Below, piece by piece: positions 21,526 through 33,740 of a DNA stretch of 64,000 bases. Position numbers and translations under genes: made by a program. The notes under the pieces are model-generated. The model was not told the DNA's origin. It ran no database searches and saw nothing but the letters and a program-made list of their open reading frames with translations. The stretch is from Drosophila miranda (Eukaryota > Arthropoda > Insecta > Diptera > Drosophilidae): NCBI RefSeq assembly GCF_003369915.1, contig NW_022881625.1:3472001-3536000 (forward strand). Direction: 5' to 3'. Each line of letters begins with the position of its first letter. Positions within the stretch are counted from its first letter, which is position 1.

Positions 21526-21983
21526 TTTGCTTGTTAGGAACTTAATTCATTCACTGCCAGAGCTATACTGCTAAATCATTCCATTAGCTAGCTATTTGAA
21601 AGGCCTGCGAGAGCTTTGTTGCAAAAAGAGCTGACCGATAACAGAGCACAAACAGAACAAGAGAGAGAGAGAGTGCCAAAACACGTTCGCGGGAGCGTGC
21701 GAATGCCAAACAGAAATAATTGTAAACATTTGCCATATTTTTTTAATATAGACTGCTATTTGATCGACTATGTTATACCTTCTACGGAATATTTAGGAAT
21801 ATAGTATTATGATGGATCTGACTCTCAATGAAATGAAACAAATAAATCGCCATAATTATGGCAGAAGATTTGTTGGCCAAATTTAATTTATTGCAGCATG
21901 GAATGGTCGGTAGACTGCCGAAAGTTTTGGGCCTGATAATAATATAAACAAGCTAATCTTTAGCGCTTTTTTATATCTTGTTA
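21526..21983. promoter_or_regulatory. CYP12 5' flank, type A, without Helitron (empty site)
   Basis: Same flank as 3699-4142 with (GA)n at 21660-21674. Here TAGCGC is followed directly by the T-run, TATATCTTGTTA and the feo poly(A), so it shows the arrangement before Helitron insertion. No gene is seen. Confidence 0.5.
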
Positions 21984-21994
21984 TTTTTTTTTTT
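21984..21994 (-). other. feo poly(A) remnant (T-run on plus strand)
   Basis: A run of 11 T on the plus strand follows an AATAAA (minus strand) by about 33 bases, the spacing of a real mRNA 3' end. Equivalent runs lie at 5298-5308, 12109-12118, 26728-26738, 31303-31313, 36059-36069, 40741-40751, 51025-51033, 56331-56344 and 60680-60694. I could not find a target-site duplication flanking the retrocopy. Confidence 0.75.
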
Positions 21995-22127
21995 GGTTCG
22001 GTTGTCCTTCTTGAAGGTAATTTAATTTTTATTGGGCCAACATTGAAAATAAATGAAACAGAGATAAACAGATCAAGGTACAAAAAATGAAATCAAACAT
22101 AAAACGCAAATAAAAATTCCAATAATT

Positions 22128-24221
22128 TCATCGTGGATTCGGCCACATGCGACTTTCACGTGGCGATGGGAGCTTCAATTGATTGCCAAATCGAGGCCTC
22201 TCCTCCTGATTGACCGCCTGCTTTGACGGTGTGTTGGCGGCCGACGCCACCGAATTGTGGTTTACGAGCACAGCCACGCGATTGCGCTGACGCCGACGGG
22301 CAGCACTGAGGAGCGACTCGTGGGCACCAATTCTTCATAAGAGATCCCGGCTTCGCGGTCATTTTCAGTGGTCTAATCGGTCATATACTCGGAATCGCTG
22401 GGCGATCTTGTATCCGGCACCGCTGATTTTGTGCGTGGCTTCTTGTTCGAGCGTGTGCGAATGCTGCGTCTGCCCAATCCCCCGCTGCGACGCAATATGT
22501 TGTCCAGGACGCGGACCCGCTTTAGTGGCGACTTGGACGCCTTCAGCTGGCTGTTGGCCAGCCGCTGTGCGGTAGACGGCGACGGGCGTATCGAATTCAG
22601 AGAGCTCATGAGGCTGCGCTTGGCGTTGGGAGTCCGATACCCCGAAGAGCTGGCGGCTGCTGATGGATTCAGTCGCTTGTGCAGATTCCCAGTGCTCTTG
22701 GTCATATTGGGAGTGATCAGCTGGATTTTTGGGTTCTTGCGCAACGACATTGTCGAGGTCGACATTGAGGACATGTTCTTCAAAGTTCGGGGCGTGCGAG
22801 GGGCCGTTGAACCGGCAGTCGGCGGTGGCATCATCAATTTGCTGCTGCTGCCCGTCCTCGTGGTGGGCGGGGCCTTCTTGCGGGCCGAGCTCTGCTTGGC
22901 CTGCCGATAGTTCTCCCATTCGCCAGCCATCAGCTCCAGTATGTTCTCGCCATAAACCAGAAACGGGCCATGCGATTGCACCTCATAGGCGTGCACCAGT
23001 TCAGTGATCTGCTGCTCAATCTTGGACAGCTTCGAGGTGATGGCCTTGCGTTCCTTTTCCTCTTTAAGGAACTGGGCCGCCACGATTGTTGAAACGATTC
23101 GGCTCGTTGGCCTTTGCCTCTAGAGCCTGCATGCGGGACCAAAGTTCTGCACGGCTCTCGTACAGATCGAAAACCTCCTTGCTGCACGTGTAGAAGCTCT
23201 TCAGATCATCCAGCTCCAGCTCGTGCAGCTCCAACAGGTCTTCGTTATAATACTTATTGTAGTAGTTGGAGAAACGCTTGCGCTCCTGCTGGCTCTTGAG
23301 CGTTAGATCCCACCACTTGCTTATCTCGACGCGCAGCTGCTCGATGAACGTCTTGAGGTTCTGGCTGCGAAGTGACTGGCAGCGCTGCAGCTCCGAATGG
23401 AGGATGTCATAGGTGCGCTGCGTATTCTCGGTGCACTCGCGCACTCGTCGCATGGCGCTCTCGTCCGTCTCCTGGAGGCGATCCCACAGCACGTAGATCT
23501 TCTCGCGCATGTCATGGATTTTGGAGCGCAGCTCCTGGATCTGCTCGGCATAACTGTTGCGCATCTGCCGCAGCCGCTCTAGTGTCTCTGGTGTTAGATT
23601 GTGGCTCAGATCGTTCAGTAGGCGATCCTCTGCATCGGTCTGGGGCATCAGCTCGAGCATCTTCATGTCATGCTTTATGGCCTTGCGCAGCTGGTCCAGC
23701 TCCGTCTGGCGCACTGCGCGCTGAGAGCGCAGGTTGTCGAGATGGTCGCGAAAGCCGTCCATCTCATCGGGCAGGGGCAGCGGGTCCGCCAGTAGAGGGA
23801 GCGGCAGTGCGCCCAGCTCTTCGCAGAGCTGCTCCTGCTGGAGCAGCAGCTCCCCGATCTCCGCCCGACGTTTCGAGAGCTCCTCGCGCAGATGCTCAAT
23901 GCTTTTGTCCAGCTTCAGCTGCCATATGATCAGTGGCACATCGTCGGGCCTCTGACCAATGTCAACCGTCTCATGGAGGAGTCGGGTGAGGTCGCTGGCC
24001 TCGGCTCGGAGTGCGGCTATGTCATCCAGGATGGCCGCCTGCTTCTCCCGCGACTCGGTCAGCAGATCCGTATAGAAATTATCCGCGTGCGCCTTGAGTT
24101 TGTGCAGAAAGTCCTCGCATGTCTTCGGCTCGAACATGAGGGACCACATTGAATTGAGCTGCTCCACATGCTCGCCAGTCATCTCAAGGATCTCTCCCTT
24201 GATGGAGGTTGGGTCAACCAT
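22128..24221 (-). pseudogene. feo: feo retrocopy 4, broken
   Basis: Open from MVDPTSIKGE (24221) to the microtubule-binding block, where one extra G near 23073 shifts the frame (PNRFNNRGGPVP). Downstream, the frame that would continue the protein runs to a TAA near 22374 in place of the TTENDRGAG segment, and the last part has lost about 24 bases around GGAQHQRNR. The tail still ends in NTPSKQAVNQ. It shares QSLRSQ with copy 5 and SKEVFDLYE with copy 10. Signals after the stop are as in the other copies. Confidence 0.84.
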
Positions 24222-24396
24222 AGCCAATAGGAATGGGTCTTGTATTCGCGAATGGAAGGAATTTATGTGATGTGTGCAGGATTTCGATTGCACAATGTGT
24301 TGCTCAAGGAAAATGCCTTCGCACAGATAAGTGACGCCTCTCGTGTTGGCACAAATTGCACAATGAAAATTTTGTGTGCTTGATTTGCCTCATGCC

Positions 24397-26271
24397 TCAA
24401 AGCACAAAACAAGTTGATTCTGATTGACGTGCGGCCAAAAAAACACCTACTTTATATTGCAAATAAGTTCCTTCAAGGTTTTCCAGTTGTAAAGATAATT
24501 TAGGATGAGAAATGTGTTTACTGTTGGGCAAATTGATCAGGGAGGAGCGGAAAGCGTTCTCCGTGGGATGATTGAACTCGATGCTAAAGTTCCGAATGAG
24601 TCGAGCGATGCCCAGCTCGAGCTCCATGTCCACGATGCGCTTTCCAACGCACATCCGGGGTCCAAATGCGATGGGCAAGAACACAAACGGATTCTTCAGC
24701 TTCAAGTCATTTGCCGGGCATTGCCCGTTGGAGTCTGTGGCTTTACGAATCCAACGTTCTGGCAGGAACTCAGCAGCCTTGGGGAAGTGCTCCTCGCTTC
24801 ATAGCAAGCTCAGGGGAACCATCGACACACAGGTACCAGCTGGCACTTGGTATCCGCTCAAAACGCTGTCCCGATTGAGAAATCGGCCATTGCCGATGAC
24901 CAAAGGATAGATCCGTTGTGACTCTTTGATGCAGGCACGTGGATTGGGAACGTTCTTCATCGATGCCTCAGTGAATTCGGAGTCCTTCTCGGGTAGAACC
25001 TTCATCACCTCTTCTCGGAGTACGGCCTGCTTCTCCGGATTCTTGGCAAGGCACAGCAAGGCCGCTGTAAAGGTACTTGAGGTCTGGAAAAAAAGGATGT
25101 ATGAGATAAGGGTAAGTATGAGAACAACAGACTACGTACGGTATCCACTCCGGCCATTAGCATGTCCATGGCCATAACCGTCGCCACCTTTTTGTCGATC
25201 TTGAGCAGCTTTTCCAGTACACTCTGCTCGCTCTCAGGGCGGACAACACCCTCCTTGGCCTCTTTCTCTAGACGCTCTATAGCTTCGTCTAAATACGCTG
25301 AAGTTATTTCTTGAATGCCATCTAGGGACTTCATTAGCTTCATTAGCTTGGGTGTTTTAACGTAACGCCAGATGGAGGGATTCATCTCCAGATCGGCTGT
25401 TAATTCAAAAAAATCGTCCAGGTACTTGAAAAGTAACACAGCCTGGTCGTTATCGCCCGACTCTTTGAGCAGTCCCAACTGCTTGTCCAGAGCCACCACA
25501 GAGACTGACTCGAGGGTCCACCGATTTATAACGTTTAAGAAATCATCTGGAGCTTCCTGGGTATCGATATCACGGAGTGCTTTAATACTGTGAAGGGGGG
25601 AAAACATACTTGAGCGTAAACAGGGATTTATTATCAGTCATACGCACCGTTGCACAAACTCCTGGTTAACTTGGGACATCTTCTTATAGTAAAGCCGCAA
25701 GTTCTTCGGCTGCATTAGGACAGGATTTACAGCCGATCGAAAGTCGCTCCAGGTTTTTCCTTGTGTGGGTAAAGCTCCCTCCACTCCCTGGAAGAAATCC
25801 TTTCTATGAGTCTTCCGATGATAGCGAAGAGTATCGCTGCCAGGCCGATGCGGCCACACTCCTTCGTTCAGGAACACGGCCTCGAAGTCCTTGGGATTGT
25901 GAGTCATCAGGTATGACGTACCTCCCATCATACCTGGTAAATATAATATGTTTCCATAGCCGTCTTGCAAAGCTTTGAACAATTTCACAATGTCCAGTTT
26001 GCTATATTTTCCTCCAGGCATAAAATTCCGAACAGTAGACAGAAAAGTTGTACTAGGAATCTGATCAAAGGGACGAGCTTGTAGCCACTCTGCATCATTT
26101 CTGGGCTCTGCTACAGCTGCTGTGGTCTGCCAACGCTACAAGAGATTTAAAAACGTATATCACTGTGATATCGGATCTATATGTATACTATATATTTACC
26201 AGCAGACTGCTGACAGAGAGGGCTGCTTTTTGCGCCTGAATTATAGATAGACCGCTGCGCACTTTCAACAT
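24397..26271 (-). pseudogene. Cyp12: CYP12 P450, copy 5 (broken)
   Basis: Exons are 26200-26271, 25648-26135, 25140-25587 and 24397-25083, all splice sites present. The lesion is a TGA in place of the first Ser of SLLSSEEHF (24799-24801, residue 431), which removes the haem loop. The loop itself has decayed to [13 protein letters not shown], losing the canonical FGFG. Exon 2 has VFLNEGVW and LQDGYGN, shared with copy 11, so these two are close relatives. Confidence 0.85.
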
Positions 26272-26727
26272 TTTGCTTGTTAGGAACTTAATTCATTTAC
26301 TGCAGGAGCTATACTGCTAAATCATTCCATTAGCTAGCTATTTGAAAGGCCTGCGAGAGCTTTGTTGCAAAAAGAGCTGACCGATAACAGAGCACAAACA
26401 GAACAAGAGAGAGAGAGAGAGGGCCAAAACACGTTCGCGGGAGCGTGCGAATGCCAAACAGAAATAATTGTAAACATTTGCCATATTTTTTTAATATAGA
26501 CTGCTATGTGATCGACTACGTTATACCTTCTACGGAATATTTAGGAATATAGTATTATGATTGATCTGACTCTCAATGAAATGAAACAAATAAATCGCCA
26601 TAATTATGGCATCAGATTTTTTGGCCAAATTTAATTTATTGGGCATGGAATGGTCGGTAGACTGCCAAAAGTTTTGGGCCTGATAATAATATAAACAAGC
26701 TAATCTTTAGCGCTTTTTTATATCTTA
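26272..26727. promoter_or_regulatory. CYP12 5' flank, type A
   Basis: As 21526-21983, with a longer (GA)n at about 26405-26422. It ends directly on the feo poly(A). No gene is seen. Confidence 0.45.
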
Positions 26728-26871
26728 TTTTTTTTTTTGGTTCGGTTGTCCTTCTTGAAGGGAATTTAATTTTTATTGGGCCAACATCGAAAATAAATGA
26801 AACAGAGATAAACAGATAAAGGTACAAAAAATGAAATCAAACATAAAACGCAAATAAAAATTCCAATAATC

Positions 26872-28830
26872 TCATCGTGGATTCGGCCACATGCGACTTT
26901 CACGTGGCGATGGGAGCTTCAATTGATTGCCAAATCGAGGCCTCTCCTCCTGATTGACCGCCTGCTTTGACGGTGTGTTGGCGGCCGACGCCACCGAATT
27001 GTGGTTTACGAGGACATGGCGAATTCGTGGCACAGCCACGCGATTGCGCTGATGCTGAGCCCCGCCGACGGGCAGCTCTGAGGAGCGATTCGAGCGTGTG
27101 CCAATGCTGCGTCTGCCAAATCCCCCGCTGCGACGCAATGTGTTGTCCAGGACGCGGACCCGCTTTAGTGGCGACTCGGAGGCCTTCGGCTGGCTGTTGG
27201 CCAGCCGCTGTGCGGTAGACGGCGACGGGCGTATCGAATTCAGAGAGCTCATGAGGCTGCGCTTGGCGTTGGGAGTTCGATACCCCGAAGAGCTGGCGGC
27301 TGCTGATGGATTCAGTCGCTTGTGCAGATTCCCAGTGCTCTTGGTCATATTGGGAGTGATCAGCTGGATTGTTGGGGTCTTGCGCAACGACATTGTCGAG
27401 GTCGACATTGAGGACATGTTCTTCAAAGTTCGTGGCGTGCGAGGGGCCGTTGAACCGGCAGTCGGCGGTGGCATCATCAATTTGCTGCTGCTGCCCGTCC
27501 TCGTGGTGGGCGGGGCCTTCTTGCGGGCCGAGCTCTGCTTGCGGGCCGAGAACTATCCTCCCATTCGCCAGCCATCAGCTCCAGTATGTTCTCGCCATAA
27601 ACCAGAAACGGGCCATGCGATTGCACCTCATAGGCGTGCACCAGTTCAGTGATCTGCTGCTCAATCTTGGGCAGCTTCGAGGTGATGGCCTTGCGTTCCT
27701 TTTCCTCTTTAAGGAACTGGCCGCCACGATTGTTGAAACGATTCGTCTCGTTGGCCTTTGCCTGTAGAGCCTGCATGCGGGACCAAAGTTCTGCACGGCT
27801 CTCGTACAGATCGAAAATCTCCTTGTTGCACGTGTAGAAGCTCTTCAGATCATCCAGCTCCAGCTCGTGCAGCTCCAACAGGTCTTCGTTGTAATACTTA
27901 TTGTAGTAGTTGGAGAAACGCTTGCGCTCCTGCTGGCTCTTGAGCGTTAGATCCCACCACTTGCTTATCTCGACGCGCAGCTGCTCGATGAACGTTTTGA
28001 GGTTCTGGCTGCGAAGTGACTGGCAGCGCTGCAGCTCCGAATGGAGGATGTCATAGGTGCGCTGCGTATTCTCGGTGCACTCGCGCACTCGTCGCATGGC
28101 GCTCTCGTCCGTCTCCTGGAGGCGATCCCACAGCACGTAGATCTTCTCGCGCATGTCATGGATTTTGGAGCGCAGCTCCTGGATCTGCTCGGCATAACTG
28201 TTGCGCATCTGCCGCAGCCGCTCTAGTGTCTCTGGTGTTAGATTGTGGCTCAGATCGTTCAGTAGGCGATCCTCTGCATCGGTCTGGGGCATCAGCTCGA
28301 GCATCTTCATGTCATGCTTGATGGCCTTGCGCAGCTGGTCCAGCTCCGTCTGGCGCACTGCGCTCTGAGAGCGCAGGTTGTCGAGATGGTCGCGAAAGCC
28401 GTCCATCTCATCGGGCAGGGGCAACGGGTCCGCCAGTAGAGGGAGCGGCACTGCGCCCAGCTCTTTGCAGAGCTGCTCCTGCTGGAGCAGCAGCTCCCCG
28501 ATCTCCGCCCGACGTTTCGAGAGCTCCTCGCGCAGATGCTCAATGCTTTTGTCCAGCTTCAGCTGCCATATGATCAGTGGCACATCGTCGGGCCTCTGAC
28601 CAATGTCCACCGTCTCATGGAGGAGTCGGGTGAGGTCGCTGGCCTCGGCTCGGAGTGCGGCTATGTCATCCAGGATGGCCGCCTGCTTCTCCCGCGACTC
28701 GGTCAGCAGATCCGTATAGAAATTATCCGCGTGCGCCTTGAGTTTGTGCACTCCACATTGAATGGAGCTGCTCCACATGCTCGCCAGTCATCTCAAGGAT
28801 CTCTCCCTTGATGGAGGTTGGGTCAACCAT
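26872..28830 (-). pseudogene. feo: feo retrocopy 5, broken
   Basis: Rod and microtubule-binding block are open (27477-28778) with normal RGGQFLKEEKERKA. Lesions: a loss of about 35 bases near 28750 removes the LMFEPKTCEDFL segment and shifts the frame behind the true start at 28830; a small local duplication near 27530-27550 shifts the frame after LMAGEWE; and about 100 bases are missing near 27078-27090, removing part of the tail but keeping the last 70 residues. The N-terminal loss is shared with copies 10 and 11 (58450 and 62680). Confidence 0.84.
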
Positions 28831-29005
28831 AGCCAATAGGAATGGGTCTTGTATTCGCGAATGGAAGGAATTTATGTGATGTGTGCAGGATTTCGATTGC
28901 ACAATGTGTTGCTCAAGGAAAATGCCTCCGCACAGATAAGTGACGCCTCTCGTGTTGGCACAAATTGCACAATGAAAATTTTGTGTGCTTGATTTGCCTC
29001 ATGCC

Positions 29006-30878
29006 TCAAAGCACAAAACAAGTTGATTCTGATTGACGTGCGGCCAAAAAAACACCTACTTTATATTGCAAATAAGTTCCTTCAAGGTTTTCCAGTTGTA
29101 AAGATAATTTAGGATGAGAAATGTGTTTACTGTTGGGCAAATTGATCAGGGAGGAGCGGAAAGCGTTCTCCGTGGGATGATTGAACTCGATGCTAAAGTT
29201 CCGAATGAGTCGAGCGATGCCCAGCTCGAGCTCCATGTCCACGATGCGCTTTCCAACGCACATCCGGGGTCCAAATCCGAAGGGCAAGAACACAAACGGA
29301 TTCTTCAGCTTCAAGTCATTTGCCGGGCATTGCCCGTTGGAGTCTGTGGCGTTACGAATCCAACGTTCTGGCAGGAACTCAGCAGCCTTGGGGAAGTGCT
29401 CCTCGCTTGATAGCAAGCTCAGGGGAACCATCGACACACAGGTACCAGCTGGCACTTGGTATCCGCTCAAAACGCTGTCCCGATTGAGAAATCGGCCATT
29501 GCCGATGACCAAAGGATAGATCCGTTGTGACTCTTTGATGCAGGCACGTAGATAGGGAACGTTCTTCATCGATGCCTCAGTGAATTCGGAGTCCTTCTCG
29601 GGTAGAACCTTCATCACCTCTTCTCGGAGTACGCCCTGCTTCTCCGGATTCTTGGCAAGGCACAGCAAGGCCGCTGTAAAGGTACTTGAGGTCTGGAAAA
29701 AAAGGATGTATGAGATAAGGGTAAGTATGAGAACAACAGACTACGTACGGTATCCACTCCGGCCATTAGCATGTCCATGGCCATAACCGTCGCCACCTTT
29801 TTGTCGATCTTGAGCAGCTTTTCCAGTACACTCTGCTCGCTCTCAGGGCGGACAACACCCTCCTTGGCCTCTTTCTCTAGACGCTCTATAGCTTCGTCTA
29901 CATACGCTGAAGTTATTTCTTGAACGCCATCTAGGGACTTCATTAGCTTTATTAGCTTGGTTGTTTTAACGTAACGCCAGATGGAGGGCTTCATCTCCAG
30001 ATCGGCTGTTAATTCAAAAAAATCGTCCAGGTACTTAAAAGTAACACAGCCTGGTCGTTATCGCCCGACTCTTTGAGCAGTCCCAACTGCTTGTCCAGAG
30101 CCACCACAGAGACTGACTCGAGGGTCCACCGATTTATAACGTTTAAGAAATCATCTGGAGCTTCCTGGGTATCGATATCACGGAGTGCTTTAATACTGTG
30201 AAGGGGGGAGAACATACTTGAGCGTAAACAGGGATTTATTATCAGTCATACGCACCGTTGCACAAACTCCTGGTTCACTTGGGACATCTTCTTATAGTAA
30301 AGCCGCACGTTCTTCGGCTGTATTAGGACAGGATTTACAGCCGATCGAAAGTCGCTCCAGGTTTTTCCTTGTGTGGGTAAAGCTCCCTCCACTCCCTGGA
30401 AGAAATCCTTTCTATGAGTCTTCCGATGATAGCGAAGAGTATCGCTGCCAGGCCGATGCGGCCACACTCCTTCGTTCCGGAACACGACCTCGAAGTCCTT
30501 GGGATTGTGAGTCATCAGGTATGACGTACCTCCCATCATACCTGGTAAATATAATATGTTTCCATAGTCGTCTTGCAAAGCTTTGAACAATTTCACAATG
30601 TCCATTTTGCTATATTTTCCTCCAGGCATAAAATTCCGAACAGTAGACAGAAAAGTTGTACTAGGAATCTGATCAAAGGGACGAGCTTGTAGCCACTCTG
30701 CATCATTTCTGGCTCTGCTACAGCTGCTGTGGTCTGCCAACGCTACAATAGATTTAAAAACGTATATCACTGTGATATCGGATCTATATGTATACTATAT
30801 ATTTACCAGCGGACTGCTGACAGAGAGGGCTGCTTTTTGCGCCTGAATTATAGATAGACCGCTGCGCACTTTCAACAT
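29006..30878 (-). pseudogene. Cyp12: CYP12 P450, copy 6 (broken)
   Basis: Exons are 30807-30878, 30256-30742, 29749-30195 and 29006-29692. Exon 4 is intact, with ESQR and [10 protein letters not shown]. Exons 2 and 3 are each one base short: near 30711 (AEP region of exon 2) and near 30037 (FKYLDDFF region of exon 3), both frameshifts. Codon 115 is Glu. It supports the view that P450 coding capacity is decaying independently in each unit. Confidence 0.85.
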
Positions 30879-31302
30879 TTTGCTTGTTAGGAACTTAATT
30901 CATTCACTGCCAGAGCTATACTGCCAAATCATTCCATTAGCTAGCTATTTGAAAGGCCTGCGAGAGCTTTGTTGCAAAAAGAGCTGACCGATAACAGAGC
31001 GCAAACAGAACAAGAGAGAGAGAGTGCCAAAACACGTTCGCGGGAGCGTGCGAATGCCAAACAGAAATAATTGTAAACATTTGCCATATTTTTTTAATAT
31101 AGACTGCTATTTGATCGACTATGTTATACCTTCTTATCTGACTCTCAATGAAATGAAACAAATAAATCGCCATAATTATGGCATCAAATTTTTTGGCCAA
31201 ATTTAATTTATTGGGCATGGAATGGTCGGTAGACTGCCGAAAGTTTTGGGCCTGATAATAATATAAACAAGCTAATCTTTAGCGCTTTTTTATATCTTGT
31301 TA
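30879..31302. promoter_or_regulatory. CYP12 5' flank, type A, with small deletion
   Basis: Same flank with a shorter (GA)n (about 31012-31024) and a loss of roughly 35 bases after TTATACCTTCT (near 31135) compared with other copies. No gene is seen. Confidence 0.45.
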
Positions 31303-31446
31303 TTTTTTTTTTTGGTTCGGTTGTCCTTCTTGAAGGTAATTTAATTTTTATTGGGCCAACATCGAAAATAAATGAAACAGAGATAAACAGATAAAGGTAC
31401 AAAAAATGAAATCAAACATAAAACGCAAATAAAAATTCGAATAATC

Positions 31447-33565
31447 TCATCGTGGATTCGGCCACATGCGACTTTCACGTGGCGATGGGAGCTTCAATTG
31501 ATTGCCAAATCGAGGCCTCTCCTCCTGATTGACCGCCTGCTTTGACGGTGTGTTGGCGGCCGACGCCACCGAATTGTGGTTTACGAGGACATGGCGAATT
31601 CGTGGCACAGACACACGATTGCGCTGATGCTGAGCCCCGCCGACGGGCAGCACTGAGGAGCGACTCGTGGGCACCAATTCTTCATAGGAGATCCCGGCTT
31701 CGCGGTCATTTTCAGTGGTCTCATCGGTCATATCCTCGGAATCGCTGGGCGATCTTGTATCCGGCACCGCTGATTTTGTGCGTGGCTTCTTGTTCGAGCG
31801 TGTGCCAATGCTGCGTCTGCCCAATCCCCCGCTGCGACGCAATGTGTTGTCCAGGACGCGGACCCGCTTTAGTGGCGACTTGGACGCCTTCAGGTGGCTG
31901 TTGGCCAGCCGCTGTGCGGTAGACGGCGACGGGCGTATCGAATTCAGAGAGCTCATGAGGCTGCGCTTGGCGTTGGGAGTCCGATACCCCGAAGAGCTGG
32001 CGGCTGCTGATGGATTCAGTCGCTTGTGCAGATTCCCAGTGCTCTTGGTCATATTGGGAGTGATCAGCTGGATTTTTGGGGTCTTGCGCAACGACATTGT
32101 CGAGGTCGACATTGAGGACATGTTCTTCAAAGTTCTGGGCGTGCGAGGGGCCTTTGAACCGGCAGTCGGCGGTGGCATCATCAATTTGCTGCTGCTGCCC
32201 GTCCTCGTGGTGGGCGGGGCCTTCTTGCGGGCCGAGCTCTGCTTGGTTGCCGATAGTTCTCCCATTCGCCAGCCATCAGCTCCAGTATGTTCTCGCCATA
32301 AACCAGAAACGGGCCATGCGATTGCACCTCATAGGCGTGCACCAGTTCAGTGATCTGCTGCTCAATCTTGGGCAGCTTCGAGGTGATGGCCTTGCGTTCC
32401 TTTTCCTCTTTAAGGAACTGGCCGCCACGATTGTTGAAACGATTCGGCTCGTTGGCCTTTGCCTCTAGAGCCTGCATTCGGGACCAAAGTTCTGCACGGC
32501 TCTCGTACAGATCGAAAATCTCCTTGTTGCACGTGTAGAAGCTCTTCAGATCATCCAGCTCCAGCTCGTGCAGCTCCAACAGGTCTTCGTTGTAATACTT
32601 ATTGTAGTAGTTGGAGAAACGCTTGCGCTCCTGCTGGCTCTTGAGCGTTAGATCCCACCACTTGCTTATCTCGACGCGCAGCTGCTCGATGAACGTCTTG
32701 AGGTTCTGGCTGCCCAGTGCCTGGCAGCGCTGTAGCTCCGAATGGAGGATGTCATAGGTGCGCTGCGTATTCTCGGTGCACTCGCGCACTCGTCGCATGG
32801 CGCTCTCGTCCGTCTCCTGGAGGCGATCCCACAGCACGTAGATCTTCTCGCGCATGTCATGGATTTTGGAGCGCAGCTCCTGGATCTGCTCGGCATAACT
32901 GTTGCGCATCTGCCGCAGCCGCTCTAGTGTCTCTGGTGTTAGATTGTGGCTCAGATCGTTCAGTAGGCGATCCTCTGCATCGGTCTGGGGCATCAGCTCG
33001 AGCATCTTCATGTCATGCTTGATGGCCTTGCGCAGCTGGTCCAGCTCCGTCTGGCGCACTGCGCGCTGAGAGCGCAGGTTGTTGAGATGGTCGCGAAAGC
33101 CGTCCATCTCATCGGGCAGGGGCAGCGGGTCCGCCAGTAGAGGGAGCGGCAGTGCGCCCAGCTCTTCGCAGAGCTGCTCCTGCTGGAGCAGCAGCTCCCC
33201 GATCTCCGCCCGACGTTTCGAGAGCTCCTCGCGCAGATGCTCAATGCTTTTGTCCAGCTCAGCTGCCATATGATCAGTGGCACATCGTCGGGCCTCTGAC
33301 CAATGTCCACCGTCTCATGGAGGAGTCGGGTGAGGTCGCTGGCCTCGGCTCAGAGTGCGGCTATGTCATCCAGGATGGCCGCCTGCTTCTCCCGCGACTC
33401 GGTCAGCAGATCCGTATAGAAATTATCCGCGTGCGCCTTGAGTTTGTGCAGAAAGTCCTCGCATGTCTTCGGCTCGAACATGAGGGACCACATTGAATGG
33501 AGCTGCTCCACATGCTCGCCAGTCATCTCAAGGATCTCTCCCTTGATGGAGGTTGGGTCAACCAT
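31447..33565 (-). pseudogene. feo: feo retrocopy 6, broken
   Basis: Nearly full length. The tail is complete, with LDNTLRRSGG, the basic NKKPRTKSAV stretch and MWPNPR. Lesions: a nonsense change where Arg of AALRAEAS should be (TGA near 33351), one base lost in WQLKLDKS (near 33259), and one base lost near 32247 in NYRQAKQ. The microtubule-binding block is normal (NNRGGQFLKEEKERKA). It begins at 33565, about 180 bases below the P450 stop. Confidence 0.84.
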
Positions 33566-33740
33566 AGCCAATAGGAATGGGTCTTGTATTCGCGAATGAA
33601 AGGAATTTATGTGATGTGTGCAGGATTTCGATTGCACAATGTGTTGCTCAAGAAAAATGCCTCCGCACAGATAAGTGACGCCTCTCGTGTTGGCACAAAT
33701 TGCACAATGAAAATTTTGTGTGCTTGATTTGCCTCATGCC